This document shows positions 47,769 to 55,548 of a stretch of 64,000 nt of DNA, piece by piece. The notes beneath the pieces are model-generated. The model was given only the letters and a program-made list of their open reading frames with translations. It ran no database searches and was not told the DNA's origin. Position numbers and translations under genes: made by a program. The stretch's first letter is position 1. Every line of letters starts with the position of its first letter. The stretch comes from Klebsiella sp. RHBSTW-00484 (GTDB lineage Bacteria; Pseudomonadota; Gammaproteobacteria; Enterobacterales; Enterobacteriaceae), in NCBI RefSeq assembly GCF_013705725.1, contig NZ_CP055481.1, forward strand, positions 6,138,001 to 6,202,000, in the 5' to 3' direction.

Positions 47769-48458
47769 ATGGAAATTCGTTCGATATGGCTAAAGAGTAT
47801 GAAGCGGCACTTCGCCAGCCTCAAAGGCGACACCATTAAAGCAATTTTTTTAGTCTGCCTGGCGGTTGGCATCGTCGGCATGTCCTACGGCTCGCTGGCT
47901 ATCGCCTATGGTTTTCCCATTTGGGTGCCTTTTGTCCTCTCGGTTTGCGTGCTGGCAGGTGCCTCTGAGTTTATGTTTATTGGGATTGTCGCCAGCGGCG
48001 GCAACCCGTTGGCAGCGGCAGCGGCCGGTTTACTGGTTAACGCCCGCCATATTCCTTTCGGCGTCACGGTACGCGATCTGGTCGGCCAGCGCGCCGCCAG
48101 CTTCCTCGGTTGCCACATCATGAACGACGAAAGCGTGGTTTTTGGTCTGTCGCAGAAAACCCCCGAACAGCGCCGGGCTGCCTACTGGCTATGCGGTCTG
48201 GGCGTGGCGCTGATTTGGCCACTGGGAGCGCTCCTGGGCGCGGGCGTCGGCAAGTTGCTTCCGGCTCCGGAAACCATCGGCCTTGATGCGGTATTCCCGG
48301 CGATTCTGCTGGCATTGGTCGTTCCGGCATTTAAAAACCGTACTACCCTTATCCGCGCCTGTAGCGGAGCGGTGCTATCTCTGGCCGCCGTGCCTTTTGC
48401 GCCGGTTGGCCTGCCGGTCCTGCTGTCGCTGTTTGGCCTGCTGGCGAGGAAAAAGTAA
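47769..48458 (+). CDS. azlC: AzlC-family branched-chain amino-acid exporter, large subunit
   Basis: The inner-membrane protein has 229 residues from the ATG at 47769, or 219 if the ATG at 47799 (MKRHFASLKGD) is used; neither has a strong ribosome-binding site. The longer upstream frame runs over the XRE gene and is rejected. AzlC hallmarks are GIVGMSYGSLAIAYGFP, AGASEFMFIGIVASGG, LLVNARHIPFGVTVRDL and HIMNDESVVFG, with about five to seven helices. With AzlD it exports leucine, valine or related amino acids in homologs (E. coli YgaZ-YgaH exports valine and methionine). The exact substrate here is unknown. Confidence 0.9.
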   Translation: MEIRSIWLKSMKRHFASLKGDTIKAIFLVCLAVGIVGMSYGSLAIAYGFPIWVPFVLSVCVLAGASEFMFIGIVASGGNPLAAAAAGLLVNARHIPFGVTVRDLVGQRAASFLGCHIMNDESVVFGLSQKTPEQRRAAYWLCGLGVALIWPLGALLGAGVGKLLPAPETIGLDAVFPAILLALVVPAFKNRTTLIRACSGAVLSLAAVPFAPVGLPVLLSLFGLLARKK

Positions 48459-48781
48459 TGGGTAACATGACGCTGTTTATTGTCGGTATCGCCGTGCTAT
48501 CTCTGGGAACCTATTTAATGCGTTTAGGTGGGGCAAAGCTCGGCAGCCGTTTAGCCTTTTCTGAACGCTCCCAGGCACTGCTCTCCGATGCGGCGACGGT
48601 GCTGCTCTTTTCCGTCGCGCTGGCGACCACCTTTTATGAAGGCGAACATTTTGCCGGCATGGCGCGGGTGCTGGGCGTGGGCTTCGCGGTGTTCCTCGCC
48701 TGGCGCAAGATGCCGCTGATTGTGGTGATTATCGCCGCCGCCGTGGTAACGGCGCTGCTGCGGATGGCGGGAATGTCTTAG
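48458..48781 (+). CDS. azlD: AzlD-family branched-chain amino-acid exporter, small subunit
   Basis: The 107-residue membrane protein has about four helices (TLFIVGIAVLSLGTYLMRLGG at the start, AATVLLFSVALATTFYEG in the middle, PLIVVIIAAAVVTALLRMAG at the end). Its ATG shares the last base of the azlC stop codon, so the two are translated together and form the exporter complex. A REP element follows the stop codon immediately. Confidence 0.9.
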   Translation: MGNMTLFIVGIAVLSLGTYLMRLGGAKLGSRLAFSERSQALLSDAATVLLFSVALATTFYEGEHFAGMARVLGVGFAVFLAWRKMPLIVVIIAAAVVTALLRMAGMS

Positions 48782-48859
48782 GCCGGATATCCAGGCGGCA
48801 TCCGGCCATCAGGCTCACCAACGCCGGATGGCGACGCTAACGCGTCTTATCCGGCCTAC
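48781..48859. repeat. REP/BIME repeat pair
   Basis: Two facing REP-like units: GGCCGGATATCCAGGCGGCATCCGGCC-type unit at 48781-48807, and the classic GCCGGATGGCGACGCTAACG unit ending CTTATCCGGCCTAC at 48823-48859. They lie between convergent azlD and the kinase-like gene, and the second unit overlaps the kinase gene's last codons. Confidence 0.9.
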
Positions 48860-49421
48860 AGTTTTCATTCCCTATCTGTATTTCAATCCACTCATTTAAG
48901 AGTCCAATGTCTGGTAGCTGTCGTTGATCTACCGTAAATACCGGTCCCAGGCGCATCGGTTGCGCCCGTTCGGCAAGCGCGTGAAGCTCCGGGAGATACT
49001 CTTCACCCGGATGTCCCGGTTTGCGATCCTGCAACCGCGTGGCGTAGCGTGATACCGCAAGCTCTGGCGAGATGTGATTCCAGACCTCAAGGACCTTTTC
49101 AACGCCAGCCTGCTGGAGCAGTTGCTGCAATGTTTCACGCGGCTGAAAACCAAACCATGCGTCTACCAGCCAGACGCAGCCCGCTGGAGACTGACCGACA
49201 ATCGACCAGATAACCTCATAGGCGGCGCAGCCCAGCTGCCGGTTGAAGGGTCGATCAATATCAGTAAAGCGCGCCATAAAGGGCTCTTTAATACCGTCAA
49301 TGGTCAGCAGCGGCAGATTAAATGCTGCCGAGAGCTGCCGGGTGACGGTGCTTTTACCCGATGCGGGAATGCCGTTAATTAAAATCACCGTTTTGCAGCC
49401 TGGAGTAAGGTGTCTCTTCAT
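48837..49421 (-). CDS. P-loop kinase-like ATPase of unknown substrate
   Basis: The 194-residue protein has Walker A GIPASGKST (residues 17-25). DVW-type switch residues lie in WLVDAWFGFQ, and a lid-like RYATRLQDRKPGHPG segment follows, an arrangement like small-molecule kinases of the AAA_33/Zeta-toxin type. The substrate is unknown. It overlaps the upstream PTS EIIA gene by four bases and is the last gene of that operon, so it may phosphorylate an imported sugar or modulate the pathway. The final ~8 residues (CRPDKTR) are encoded by the REP element, suggesting that the repeat replaced the native C-terminus. Confidence 0.75.
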   Translation of the reverse strand: MKRHLTPGCKTVILINGIPASGKSTVTRQLSAAFNLPLLTIDGIKEPFMARFTDIDRPFNRQLGCAAYEVIWSIVGQSPAGCVWLVDAWFGFQPRETLQQLLQQAGVEKVLEVWNHISPELAVSRYATRLQDRKPGHPGEEYLPELHALAERAQPMRLGPVFTVDQRQLPDIGLLNEWIEIQIGNENCRPDKTR

Positions 49422-49855
49422 AACAGCGCGACGACCTCCTCCCGGCTGCTGGCGGCCCGCAGCTTCGTCATCGTCTCATTATTATCGAGTAACGCGATAA
49501 TAGCGCGGATCCCCTCCTCAATATGGGCATTGCTATCTTGCGCGCCAAACATAATGACAATGTCCACCTTCTCGCTGTCGGCAAATTGAATCGGTTTATT
49601 CAGCACCACCAAACTAAAACAGTTGCGCTTTACGCCGCACTCCGGACGGGCGTGAGGGATCGCCACCCCTTCATCAAAAACGTAGTACGCACCATGATGC
49701 AGAGTATTATCAATGACCGCCTGGCCGTAATCCGCCGAAATGTATCCTTTTGCTACCAGCGGACTGGCGGCCAGATGAATCACCTTCTGCCAGTCGGACT
49801 CCGTGACGCCGACCTGAATGGCATCGGCCTCAATAAGTAATTCTTTTATTGTCAT
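49418..49855 (-). CDS. PTS EIIA component, fructose/ascorbate (UlaC/SgcA-like) family
   Basis: This 145-residue cytoplasmic phosphocarrier accepts phosphate from HPr and passes it to the cognate EIIB. The active site is His68 in GVAIPHARPE. The ATG follows TAAGGAGTCGTA. It belongs with the EIIC and EIIB genes encoded about 1.3-3 kb upstream, from which it is separated by the aldolase, a small gene and a MITE-like repeat. It overlaps the kinase-like gene at its end. Confidence 0.88.
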   Translation of the reverse strand: MTIKELLIEADAIQVGVTESDWQKVIHLAASPLVAKGYISADYGQAVIDNTLHHGAYYVFDEGVAIPHARPECGVKRNCFSLVVLNKPIQFADSEKVDIVIMFGAQDSNAHIEEGIRAIIALLDNNETMTKLRAASSREEVVALL

Positions 49856-49867
49856 TACGACTCCTTA

Positions 49868-50012
49868 AGAGCCTATATCAGTAGGCGTTATCGGTGCAGG
49901 CAGTTTGGACACAGACAGCGCGGAAAAACCGAAGCGTACACGTAGTACGTGAGGATTTTGAGCACTGCCCTGGTTCAAACTGGCAAACAAGATAGCCTAA
50001 TGAACAGGTTCT
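49868..50012. repeat. MITE-like palindromic repeat of 145 bases
   Basis: Its ends are imperfect inverted repeats: AGAGCCTATATCAGTAGGC on the left, and AGAACCTGTTCATTAGGC on the complement of the right end. The centre holds GCGTACACGTAGTACGTGAGG, which resembles the palindromic core of the ERIC elements in this window. It splits the small gene from EIIA inside one operon and supplies two of the three bases of the small gene's stop codon. No transposase is encoded, so it would be a non-autonomous mobile element or an ERIC relative. Confidence 0.7.
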
Positions 50013-50280
50013 AAATATTGCGGCGAATAATGTTACGTAACTCATCAATGCGAATAAAAAGCGCATCTATTTCTTGCCGATGTGTTTTGCTTTTGGCATA
50101 CACCGACAGCGCACGGTTATAAATCAGCATTAATGCTTTCTGTACTTCGCCATTGCCGGGGTTGCCCTGTAATTCGCCTTCCAGCCGGGTTATTTCCTCC
50201 GCCAGCTGGCTGGCCTGTTGGTCATAATCCTGCGGCGGGTTATTTTCTTTTTTCCACAGCGTTTTTAAAGATTCAAACAT
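50011..50280 (-). CDS. Small uncharacterised protein, likely helical
   Basis: The 89-residue protein is preceded by GGAGGAG at good spacing, so translation is likely. It is hydrophilic, with two helices rich in Glu, Leu and Arg (ASQLAEEITRLEGELQG and EIDALFIRIDELRNIIRR), a probable coiled coil; it has no signal peptide and no Cys. I do not recognise a family. It lies between an aldolase and EIIA in a PTS operon. Its stop codon falls at the very edge of the inserted repeat, so the native protein may have been longer. Confidence 0.6.
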   Translation of the reverse strand: MFESLKTLWKKENNPPQDYDQQASQLAEEITRLEGELQGNPGNGEVQKALMLIYNRALSVYAKSKTHRQEIDALFIRIDELRNIIRRNI

Positions 50281-50336
50281 AGCGAGCTCCTCCCTGACGA
50301 ACTACAGGGCAACGAATATCATTAAATAATGAAGTC

Positions 50337-51179
50337 TTATTTAAACAGGGCGATTTTTTCCATTAATACATTGGTGACTGCATTATTCGCTGGAATTAAA
50401 AACTTGCGCACGCTGTCATTCACTTTGCCTTTTTCAAAGGTGGTTTTGCATTGATCGACCCACTGGACGTTCATTTCCGTGCCGACATTCACTTTATTGA
50501 TGCCCTCGGTGACGGCCAGACGCATATCCTCATCGCTGACGCCGGTACCGCCATGGAGCACTAACGGCACGCCGGTTGCGGCGCTAATCTCTTGCAGTCG
50601 CTGATGCTGGATCTGCGCCTTGCCGGTATACAGACCATGCACCGTTCCCACGGAGACCGCCAGCATGTCGACCTGCGTTTCATCCACAAAACGTTTCGCG
50701 TCTTCCACCGTGGTAAAGCAGATATCTTCCGCAGCAACCGCTTTACCATCTTCTGAGCCGCCGATAGCCCCCAGTTCGCCTTCAACGGTGATATTCCGCG
50801 GACGCGCCATCTCCACCACAATTCGCGTATTGCCGATGTTTTCTTCCAGCCCCAGGTGCGAACCGTCGTACATCACCGATGAAAAACCGGCGTCCATTGC
50901 CGTTTCGATCGCGCTAATATCAGAGCAGTGATCCAGATGCAGGCAGGTCGGCACATTTTCACTCTCCGCCAGCGAACAGACCGCGTCGACCAGTAAGCGA
51001 TAGCCCAGATATTCCGCCGTCCCGGTCGAGATTTGAATCATTAACGGGCTATTACTCTTTTGCGCCGCTTTAAAAAAAGCGGGCAGCATTTCAATACAGT
51101 GCAAATTAAACGATCCAATCGCTTTAAATTTTCTTTCCTGCGCAATTTTCAGAATATCGTTGAAATTATACAGACTCAT
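50337..51179 (-). CDS. Class II ketose-bisphosphate aldolase
   Basis: The protein has 280 residues from the ATG at 51179, preceded by AAAGGGGAAAATGCTC; an ATG two codons earlier is possible. Zinc and catalytic motifs of the GatY/KbaY/FbaA family are HLDHC, VEGELGAIGG, VGTVHGLY and LHGGTGVSDE. It should cleave a ketose 1,6-bisphosphate made by the PTS plus the adjacent phosphofructokinase; tagatose, fructose or another ketohexose are possible. Its start lies within the end of the EIIC gene (13-base overlap), so it is coupled to the transporter. Confidence 0.9.
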   Translation of the reverse strand: MSLYNFNDILKIAQERKFKAIGSFNLHCIEMLPAFFKAAQKSNSPLMIQISTGTAEYLGYRLLVDAVCSLAESENVPTCLHLDHCSDISAIETAMDAGFSSVMYDGSHLGLEENIGNTRIVVEMARPRNITVEGELGAIGGSEDGKAVAAEDICFTTVEDAKRFVDETQVDMLAVSVGTVHGLYTGKAQIQHQRLQEISAATGVPLVLHGGTGVSDEDMRLAVTEGINKVNVGTEMNVQWVDQCKTTFEKGKVNDSVRKFLIPANNAVTNVLMEKIALFK

Positions 51180-52533
51180 GAGCATTTTCCCCTTTCGGCT
51201 TCGCTGATTTACCGTTTACGAACCATGCCAGTGCGGCAACAAAAACAATGAATAAGGCGACAAACAACCAGTTATTCTGGAAGGCATGACCCAATACCAG
51301 ACCGGAACTGATCACATCAGAATCGCTAAAAGTGACGCCAGTAAAGCCGTAGCTTTCGAGCATCGGTACCAGAATCGCAGGCAGGAAGGTGATAAACAGG
51401 CCGTGAACCACGCCGCCAATCATCGCCCCACGGCGGCCGCCCAGCGCATTACCAAACACGCCCGCCGTACCGCCAGCAAAGAAGTTGGTTAACAGACCGG
51501 GCAGAATCATCGCCAGGCCGAACAGCGGGAACACCAGCATGCCGATAATGGAGCCGACTGTGGTCGCCAGGAAGCCGACGATCACGGCGTTAGGCGCATA
51601 GGGAAACAGAACCGGGCAATCCAGCGCGGGCTTGGCGTCCGGAACAATACGCATTGCGATACCGCGAAATGCCGGAACCAGTTCATTAAGCAGTAAGCGA
51701 ACACCGCTGTAGAGCACGAAGACGCCCGCCACGAACTGAATGGACTGCATAAAGGCGTACATCAGGTAATTAATACCGTTGGAGAACTGGCCAATATATT
51801 CCGGGCCCGCCGCGACCGCCGGGATGAGATACATCGGCACCATCACCACCGCCATCGCGAGGTAGGTGTCCTGGAGAAACTTAAAGTTGTCCGGTAATTC
51901 AAGGTCTTCCGTTGAGCGGGAACCTTTACCCACCACTTTGGCCACCGCCGCCTGTACCAGATAACCAATGGTGCAGAAGTGCCCCAGCGCCACGTCGTCA
52001 GAACCGGTAATGCGCCTGACCACCGGCTGTGCCAGCGCGGGCATCAGTACCGCCATAATGCCGCCAAAGATGCCGCCGGTCAGGATCAGCGGGAATCCGG
52101 TCAGTCCGGCTTTATAGCCAATCACCGCGCCAATGGTCGCCATCCACAGCAATGCCTGACCGGTCAGGAAGATATATTTCAGCGGCGTCAGGCGGGCGAT
52201 AATAATGTTGACGGCAAAGATCACCAGCAGCGTCAGCGCCACTTCCGAGCCTAATTCACGGTTAGCTAACCCGGCGATAGCGGCAACGTCGGTAATATAG
52301 CCTTTCATGCCGAATCCCTGAGTGAAAATATCGTTCAGGAACGTGAGCGTGGCGACAATAATGTTAATCCCGGCCATCATGATTAAAAAGCCGAGCAAGG
52401 TTTTAAACGTTCCTTCTGCCGTTTTACCCGGTGATTTTTTTTGCAGGATCAGGCCCAGCATCGCAATAAAGGCGATTAATATCGATGCCTGACCGAGCAA
52501 ATCTTTGACGATAAACTCTACAAAGCTATTCAT
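51166..52533 (-). CDS. PTS EIIC permease, ascorbate (UlaA/SgaT) family
   Basis: The 455-residue inner-membrane permease has ten or more helices. Family segments shared with UlaA are KTLLGFLIMMAGINII, LTGQALLW, DCPVLFPYAPNAVIVGF, TTVGSIIGM, GLLTNFFAGGTAGVFGNALGG and AMIGGVVHG. It carries out transport of the substrate phosphorylated by EIIB. The surrounding phosphofructokinase-like and aldolase genes argue for a hexose or ketose rather than ascorbate, because no ascorbate-lactonase or UlaDEF enzyme is present. It overlaps the EIIB gene by eight bases. Confidence 0.9.
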   Translation of the reverse strand: MNSFVEFIVKDLLGQASILIAFIAMLGLILQKKSPGKTAEGTFKTLLGFLIMMAGINIIVATLTFLNDIFTQGFGMKGYITDVAAIAGLANRELGSEVALTLLVIFAVNIIIARLTPLKYIFLTGQALLWMATIGAVIGYKAGLTGFPLILTGGIFGGIMAVLMPALAQPVVRRITGSDDVALGHFCTIGYLVQAAVAKVVGKGSRSTEDLELPDNFKFLQDTYLAMAVVMVPMYLIPAVAAGPEYIGQFSNGINYLMYAFMQSIQFVAGVFVLYSGVRLLLNELVPAFRGIAMRIVPDAKPALDCPVLFPYAPNAVIVGFLATTVGSIIGMLVFPLFGLAMILPGLLTNFFAGGTAGVFGNALGGRRGAMIGGVVHGLFITFLPAILVPMLESYGFTGVTFSDSDVISSGLVLGHAFQNNWLFVALFIVFVAALAWFVNGKSAKPKGENAHESV

Positions 52534-52840
52534 AGTCCGCTACCTTCAGGTTACGTTCTTTTAAGAATGCGACGATCTTGGCCTCAACTTCGTCTTTATC
52601 CGTCAGTTTATGCAGCACCACCACGCGTTTAATTTCCTCCTCGCTAGCATCCGCCGTTAATATATCGGCGAAAGTTTTTTGCGTGAGAATCATATCGGAT
52701 TTAAACGCTCCGGCTTCGGAAACGGTGGTATGTTCAATATGCGCCGGAATTTCCAGTTTCTTTAAAACCGCTTTCGTCGTCATTTCGATGGCAAAGCTTG
52801 AACCGAGGCCGCAGCCACATACGCAAAGAATTTTCAGCAT
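52526..52840 (-). CDS. PTS EIIB component, lactose/ascorbate family
   Basis: The protein has 104 residues from the ATG at 52840, which follows TGAGGAGACCCTAC. The N-terminal CVCGCGLGSSF loop holds the phospho-accepting Cys (residue 8, with a second Cys at 10). Phosphate is received from EIIA and transferred to the sugar in EIIC. It lies 11 bases after the broken phosphofructokinase gene and overlaps EIIC. IS1 polarity may reduce its expression. Confidence 0.9.
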   Translation of the reverse strand: MLKILCVCGCGLGSSFAIEMTTKAVLKKLEIPAHIEHTTVSEAGAFKSDMILTQKTFADILTADASEEEIKRVVVLHKLTDKDEVEAKIVAFLKERNLKVADYE

Positions 52841-53359
52841 GTAGGGTCTCCTCAAATTATATTGAGTTGTTTGGCAAGTTTATAATGGTGTCCTTCGGTA
52901 TCTACCAGACGTTTTTTCATACTGACTAAATCAATTGGAATAGGTTTATTACTTGAATTAATTATGATGGCTTTATTTTTCATCCCTGACTGAATGCAGC
53001 GAACGACTTCACTGGCCATAATCGTACCCTGATAAATCTCTTCACAGGTCGGGTCACCGTTACGTAAACCGTAGCCCACAATGGTTTTACGAATACGCAC
53101 GCCAATTTGCGGTTCAAGCTGCTTAATCATGGTATCAATAGCCCCCTGGAATCCGGGGGAATACTCCCTGGTGTAGCCTTCAGAGCACAGGATCACGACG
53201 CTATTCTGCTTTGCCAGTTTCTGCTTCACCCGCTCGGCAAGCGCAGCCAGCGGCATCTGCGATTCCGGGATCAGGGCGATATCCGCGTTACATTTAATCG
53301 CCGATTGCAACGTTAACTCTCCACAATAACCTCCTAGTATTTCGGGTAATGACTCCAAC

Positions 53360-53863
53360 TTAATGATAGTGTTTTATGTTCAGATAATGCCCGATGACCT
53401 TGTCATGCAGCTCCACCGATTTTGAGAACGACAGTGACTTCCGTCCCAGCCTTGCCAGATGTTGTCTCAGATTCAGGTTATGTCGCTCAATGCGCTGAGT
53501 GTAACGCTTGCTGATAACGTGCAGCTTTCCCTTCAGGCGGGATTCATACAGCGGCCAGCCATCCGTCATCCATACCACGACCTCAAAGGCCGACAGCAGG
53601 CTCAGAAGACGCTCCAGTGTGGCCAGAGTGCGTTCACCGAATACGTGCGCCACAACCGTCTTCCGGAGCCTGTCATACGCGTAAAACAGCCAGCGCTGGC
53701 GCGATTTAGCCCCGACGTATCCCCACTGTTCGTCCATTTCCGCGCAGACGATGACGTCACTGCCCGGCTGTATGCGCGAGGTTACCGACTGCGGCCTGAG
53801 TTTTTTAAATGGCGGAAAATCGTGTTGAGGCCAACGCCCATAATGCGGGCGGTTGCCCGGCAT
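53360..53863 (-). CDS. insB: IS1 transposase reading frame InsB
   Basis: This 167-residue frame is normally expressed as the C-terminal part of the InsAB' fusion by -1 frameshifting. It carries the DDE-type catalytic core ([20 protein letters not shown], and the C-terminal [22 protein letters not shown]). The sequence appears intact, so the transposase should be active. Confidence 0.95.
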   Translation of the reverse strand: MPGNRPHYGRWPQHDFPPFKKLRPQSVTSRIQPGSDVIVCAEMDEQWGYVGAKSRQRWLFYAYDRLRKTVVAHVFGERTLATLERLLSLLSAFEVVVWMTDGWPLYESRLKGKLHVISKRYTQRIERHNLNLRQHLARLGRKSLSFSKSVELHDKVIGHYLNIKHYH

Positions 53864-54057
53864 CCAACGCCATTCATGGCCATATCAATGATTTTCTGGT
53901 GCGTACCGGGTTGAGAAGCGGTGTAAGTGAACTGCAGTTGCCATGTTTTACGGCAGTGAGAGCAGAGATAGCGCTGATGTCCGGCGGTGCTTTTGCCGTT
54001 ACGCACCACCCCGTCAGTAGCTGAACAGGAGGGACAGCTGATAGAAACAGAAGCCAC
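53782..54057 (-). CDS. insA: IS1 protein InsA
   Basis: The 91-residue DNA-binding protein has a zinc-finger-like CPSCSATDG...[10 protein letters not shown]-terminus and a helix-turn-helix ([21 protein letters not shown]). It binds the IS1 ends, represses its own promoter and forms the N-terminal part of the InsAB' transposase after a frameshift on the A6C run near its end. Confidence 0.96.
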   Translation of the reverse strand: MASVSISCPSCSATDGVVRNGKSTAGHQRYLCSHCRKTWQLQFTYTASQPGTHQKIIDMAMNGVGCRATARIMGVGLNTIFRHLKNSGRSR

Positions 54058-54608
54058 TGGAGCACCTCAAAAACACCATCATACACTAAATCAGTAAGTT
54101 GGCAGCATCACCGTATTTCGACCATAAATACCCGACCAGGCAATGCTCTGCCGGTATTTCTTAAGCGGGAAACTTCTTTAATAATCTGCTCACAGGCGGT
54201 AGAGAAACCAATGGTATAATCGCTACCGTACACATCGTTATCAATCGTCATCCCGACGCCAAAACAGTTAATATCAAACTCACTTAACGTATTGAGAAAC
54301 TGCAGGCTACCGTCGCCGCCGGCCATAATCAGCACATCAACGCGCAGTGACTTAATTTTTTTAGCAATCGTTTCATATTCACTACGAAGCAATTTACGAC
54401 TGGTGCGTCCGGAGGTAATAATCGGAATAGCCGCAATCGAAAAATCAACCAGATCGCGCCAGGCAACTTCTTGATAATTTTTATCCAACAGCCCAGGTAT
54501 TCCGCCATTAAAAATGGTGATCTCAGCATTCGCCATTTTGGCAATCTGGAATATAAAATTATTAATTCCAGAAACATCCCCACCGCTGATAACAATGCCA
54601 ATTTTCAT

Positions 54609-55091
54609 TGCCTGCCCCCGCCGTTTTCTCTGCCAACATTTTTCCCTGACTTCAAGACTGCTATTTGCAATAGAGATCACAATATGCCGATAATTTTGCT
54701 CCAGCCTAATATTGACAACCGCTTTATTACGCTATTTTTTGTGATCAACATCTCTTTTATAAAGTGAGATCGGCTTAACAGTTAACTTTTTATTTTGTTT
54801 AAGATCATTAAGTTACTTAGCCCGATAATTCCCTGTATGGGTTGCATGTTTTTACCCGGCAATCCCGCTTTTGCGGAAAGAGAGAAATGTGATAAATAGC
54901 GCATTTTTTTCCTCGGAAAGGTTCACAGCACGTTTTTCCGCTAACCCGCACGAACTAGAATTGTGTGCTTGCGCACAAAGCCCACTCGCGCTTACTGGGC
55001 AAAATGTCACTGCGCGCTGACATATTGCCGCTCATCTCTTCGCCGTCCCGACGTTAAAATCGTATTCATTCAGTTTTAACGGAGTCTCACC
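54609..55091. other. Divergent intergenic region between the pfk-like operon and frvABXR
   Basis: These 483 bases hold no supportable gene. They must carry the promoter of the leftward PTS operon and of frvA. An imperfect palindrome TTGTGTGCTTGCGCACAA lies at 54961-54978 and a GCCCA/TGGGC inverted repeat at 54980-55000; either could be an operator or an mRNA hairpin before frvA. ACGGAGTCTCACC is the frvA ribosome-binding region. Composition is AT-rich on the left half. Confidence 0.5.
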
Positions 55092-55538
55092 ATGGCAGCC
55101 CTTACAGCGAACTGCATTGACCTGAATATTCAGGGCAATAGCGTTTATTCCATCCTCAAGCAGCTGGCGGATATGGCCTTTCATAACGGCTACGTCAGCG
55201 ACCGTAATCAGTTTTTGCAAACGCTGCTGCTGCGCGAAAAGCTGCACTCCACTGGTTTTGGTTCGGGCATCGCCGTTCCTCACGGCAAAAACGCCTGCGT
55301 GAAGCAGCCTTTCGTCCTGTTCGCGCGTAAATCCGCCAACGTCGACTGGAAGGCCAGCGACGGCGAAGACGTCAACTGCTGGATCTGCCTCGGCGTGCCG
55401 CAGGCCGGTGAGGACGACCAGGTCAAAATCATCGGCACCCTGTGTCGCAAAATTATCCATCAGGATTTTATCAACCAGCTGAAACAGGGCGACGCCGACC
55501 AGGTGCTGGCGCTGTTAAATCAGACCTTAACCTCATAA
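55092..55538 (+). CDS. frvA: PTS EIIA component FrvA, fructose-like family
   Basis: The 148-residue cytoplasmic EIIA has the same length as E. coli FrvA. Its phosphohistidine is His64 in GSGIAVPHGKN. It is inferred to phosphorylate the FrvB EIIBC protein. The natural sugar of the Frv system has not been established. It is first in an frvA-frvB-frvX-frvR cluster ordered as in E. coli; frvB follows after ten bases with AAGGAAG before its ATG. Confidence 0.93.
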   Translation: MAALTANCIDLNIQGNSVYSILKQLADMAFHNGYVSDRNQFLQTLLLREKLHSTGFGSGIAVPHGKNACVKQPFVLFARKSANVDWKASDGEDVNCWICLGVPQAGEDDQVKIIGTLCRKIIHQDFINQLKQGDADQVLALLNQTLTS

Positions 55539-55548
55539 GGAAGCGGCT

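Larger units (their letters stand above)
53345..54112 (-). mobile_element. Insertion sequence IS1, complete
   Basis: The element is exactly 768 bases long, bounded by IS1 terminal repeats: GGTAATGACTCCAACTTA at the left edge and, inverted, GGTGATGCTGCCAACTTACT at the right edge. Flanking GTATTTCG is present on both sides (53337-53344 and 54113-54120), an eight-base target duplication. It encodes insA and insB on the minus strand, with an AAAAAAC slippery site at 53800-53806 for the -1 frameshift that makes the InsAB' transposase. It interrupts a phosphofructokinase-like gene. Confidence 0.98.
52852..54608 (-). pseudogene. 6-phosphofructokinase paralog disrupted by IS1
   Basis: The N-terminal part (from the ATG at 54608) carries GGDVSGINN, GGDGS and MTIDNDVYGSDYTIGF; the C-terminal part resumes at GGYCGELTLQ and ends KLAKQLNII. 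Removing the 768-base IS1 and one eight-base duplication joins RVFMVE to ILGGYCGEL in frame and gives a 326-residue ATP-type phosphofructokinase. GGDGS, not GGDDS, argues for ATP rather than pyrophosphate. Differences from PfkA (VSG for APG) suggest another sugar phosphate. It is first in the PTS-aldolase operon and is now inactive unless IS1 excises. Insertion looks recent because nothing else is damaged. Confidence 0.93.

Noticed and set aside
51166..52533. Interpretation of the EIIC as a true ascorbate transporter (UlaA)
   Set aside because: The fold family matches, but UlaD, UlaE, UlaF and the lactonase are absent and the linked enzymes are phosphofructokinase and aldolase.
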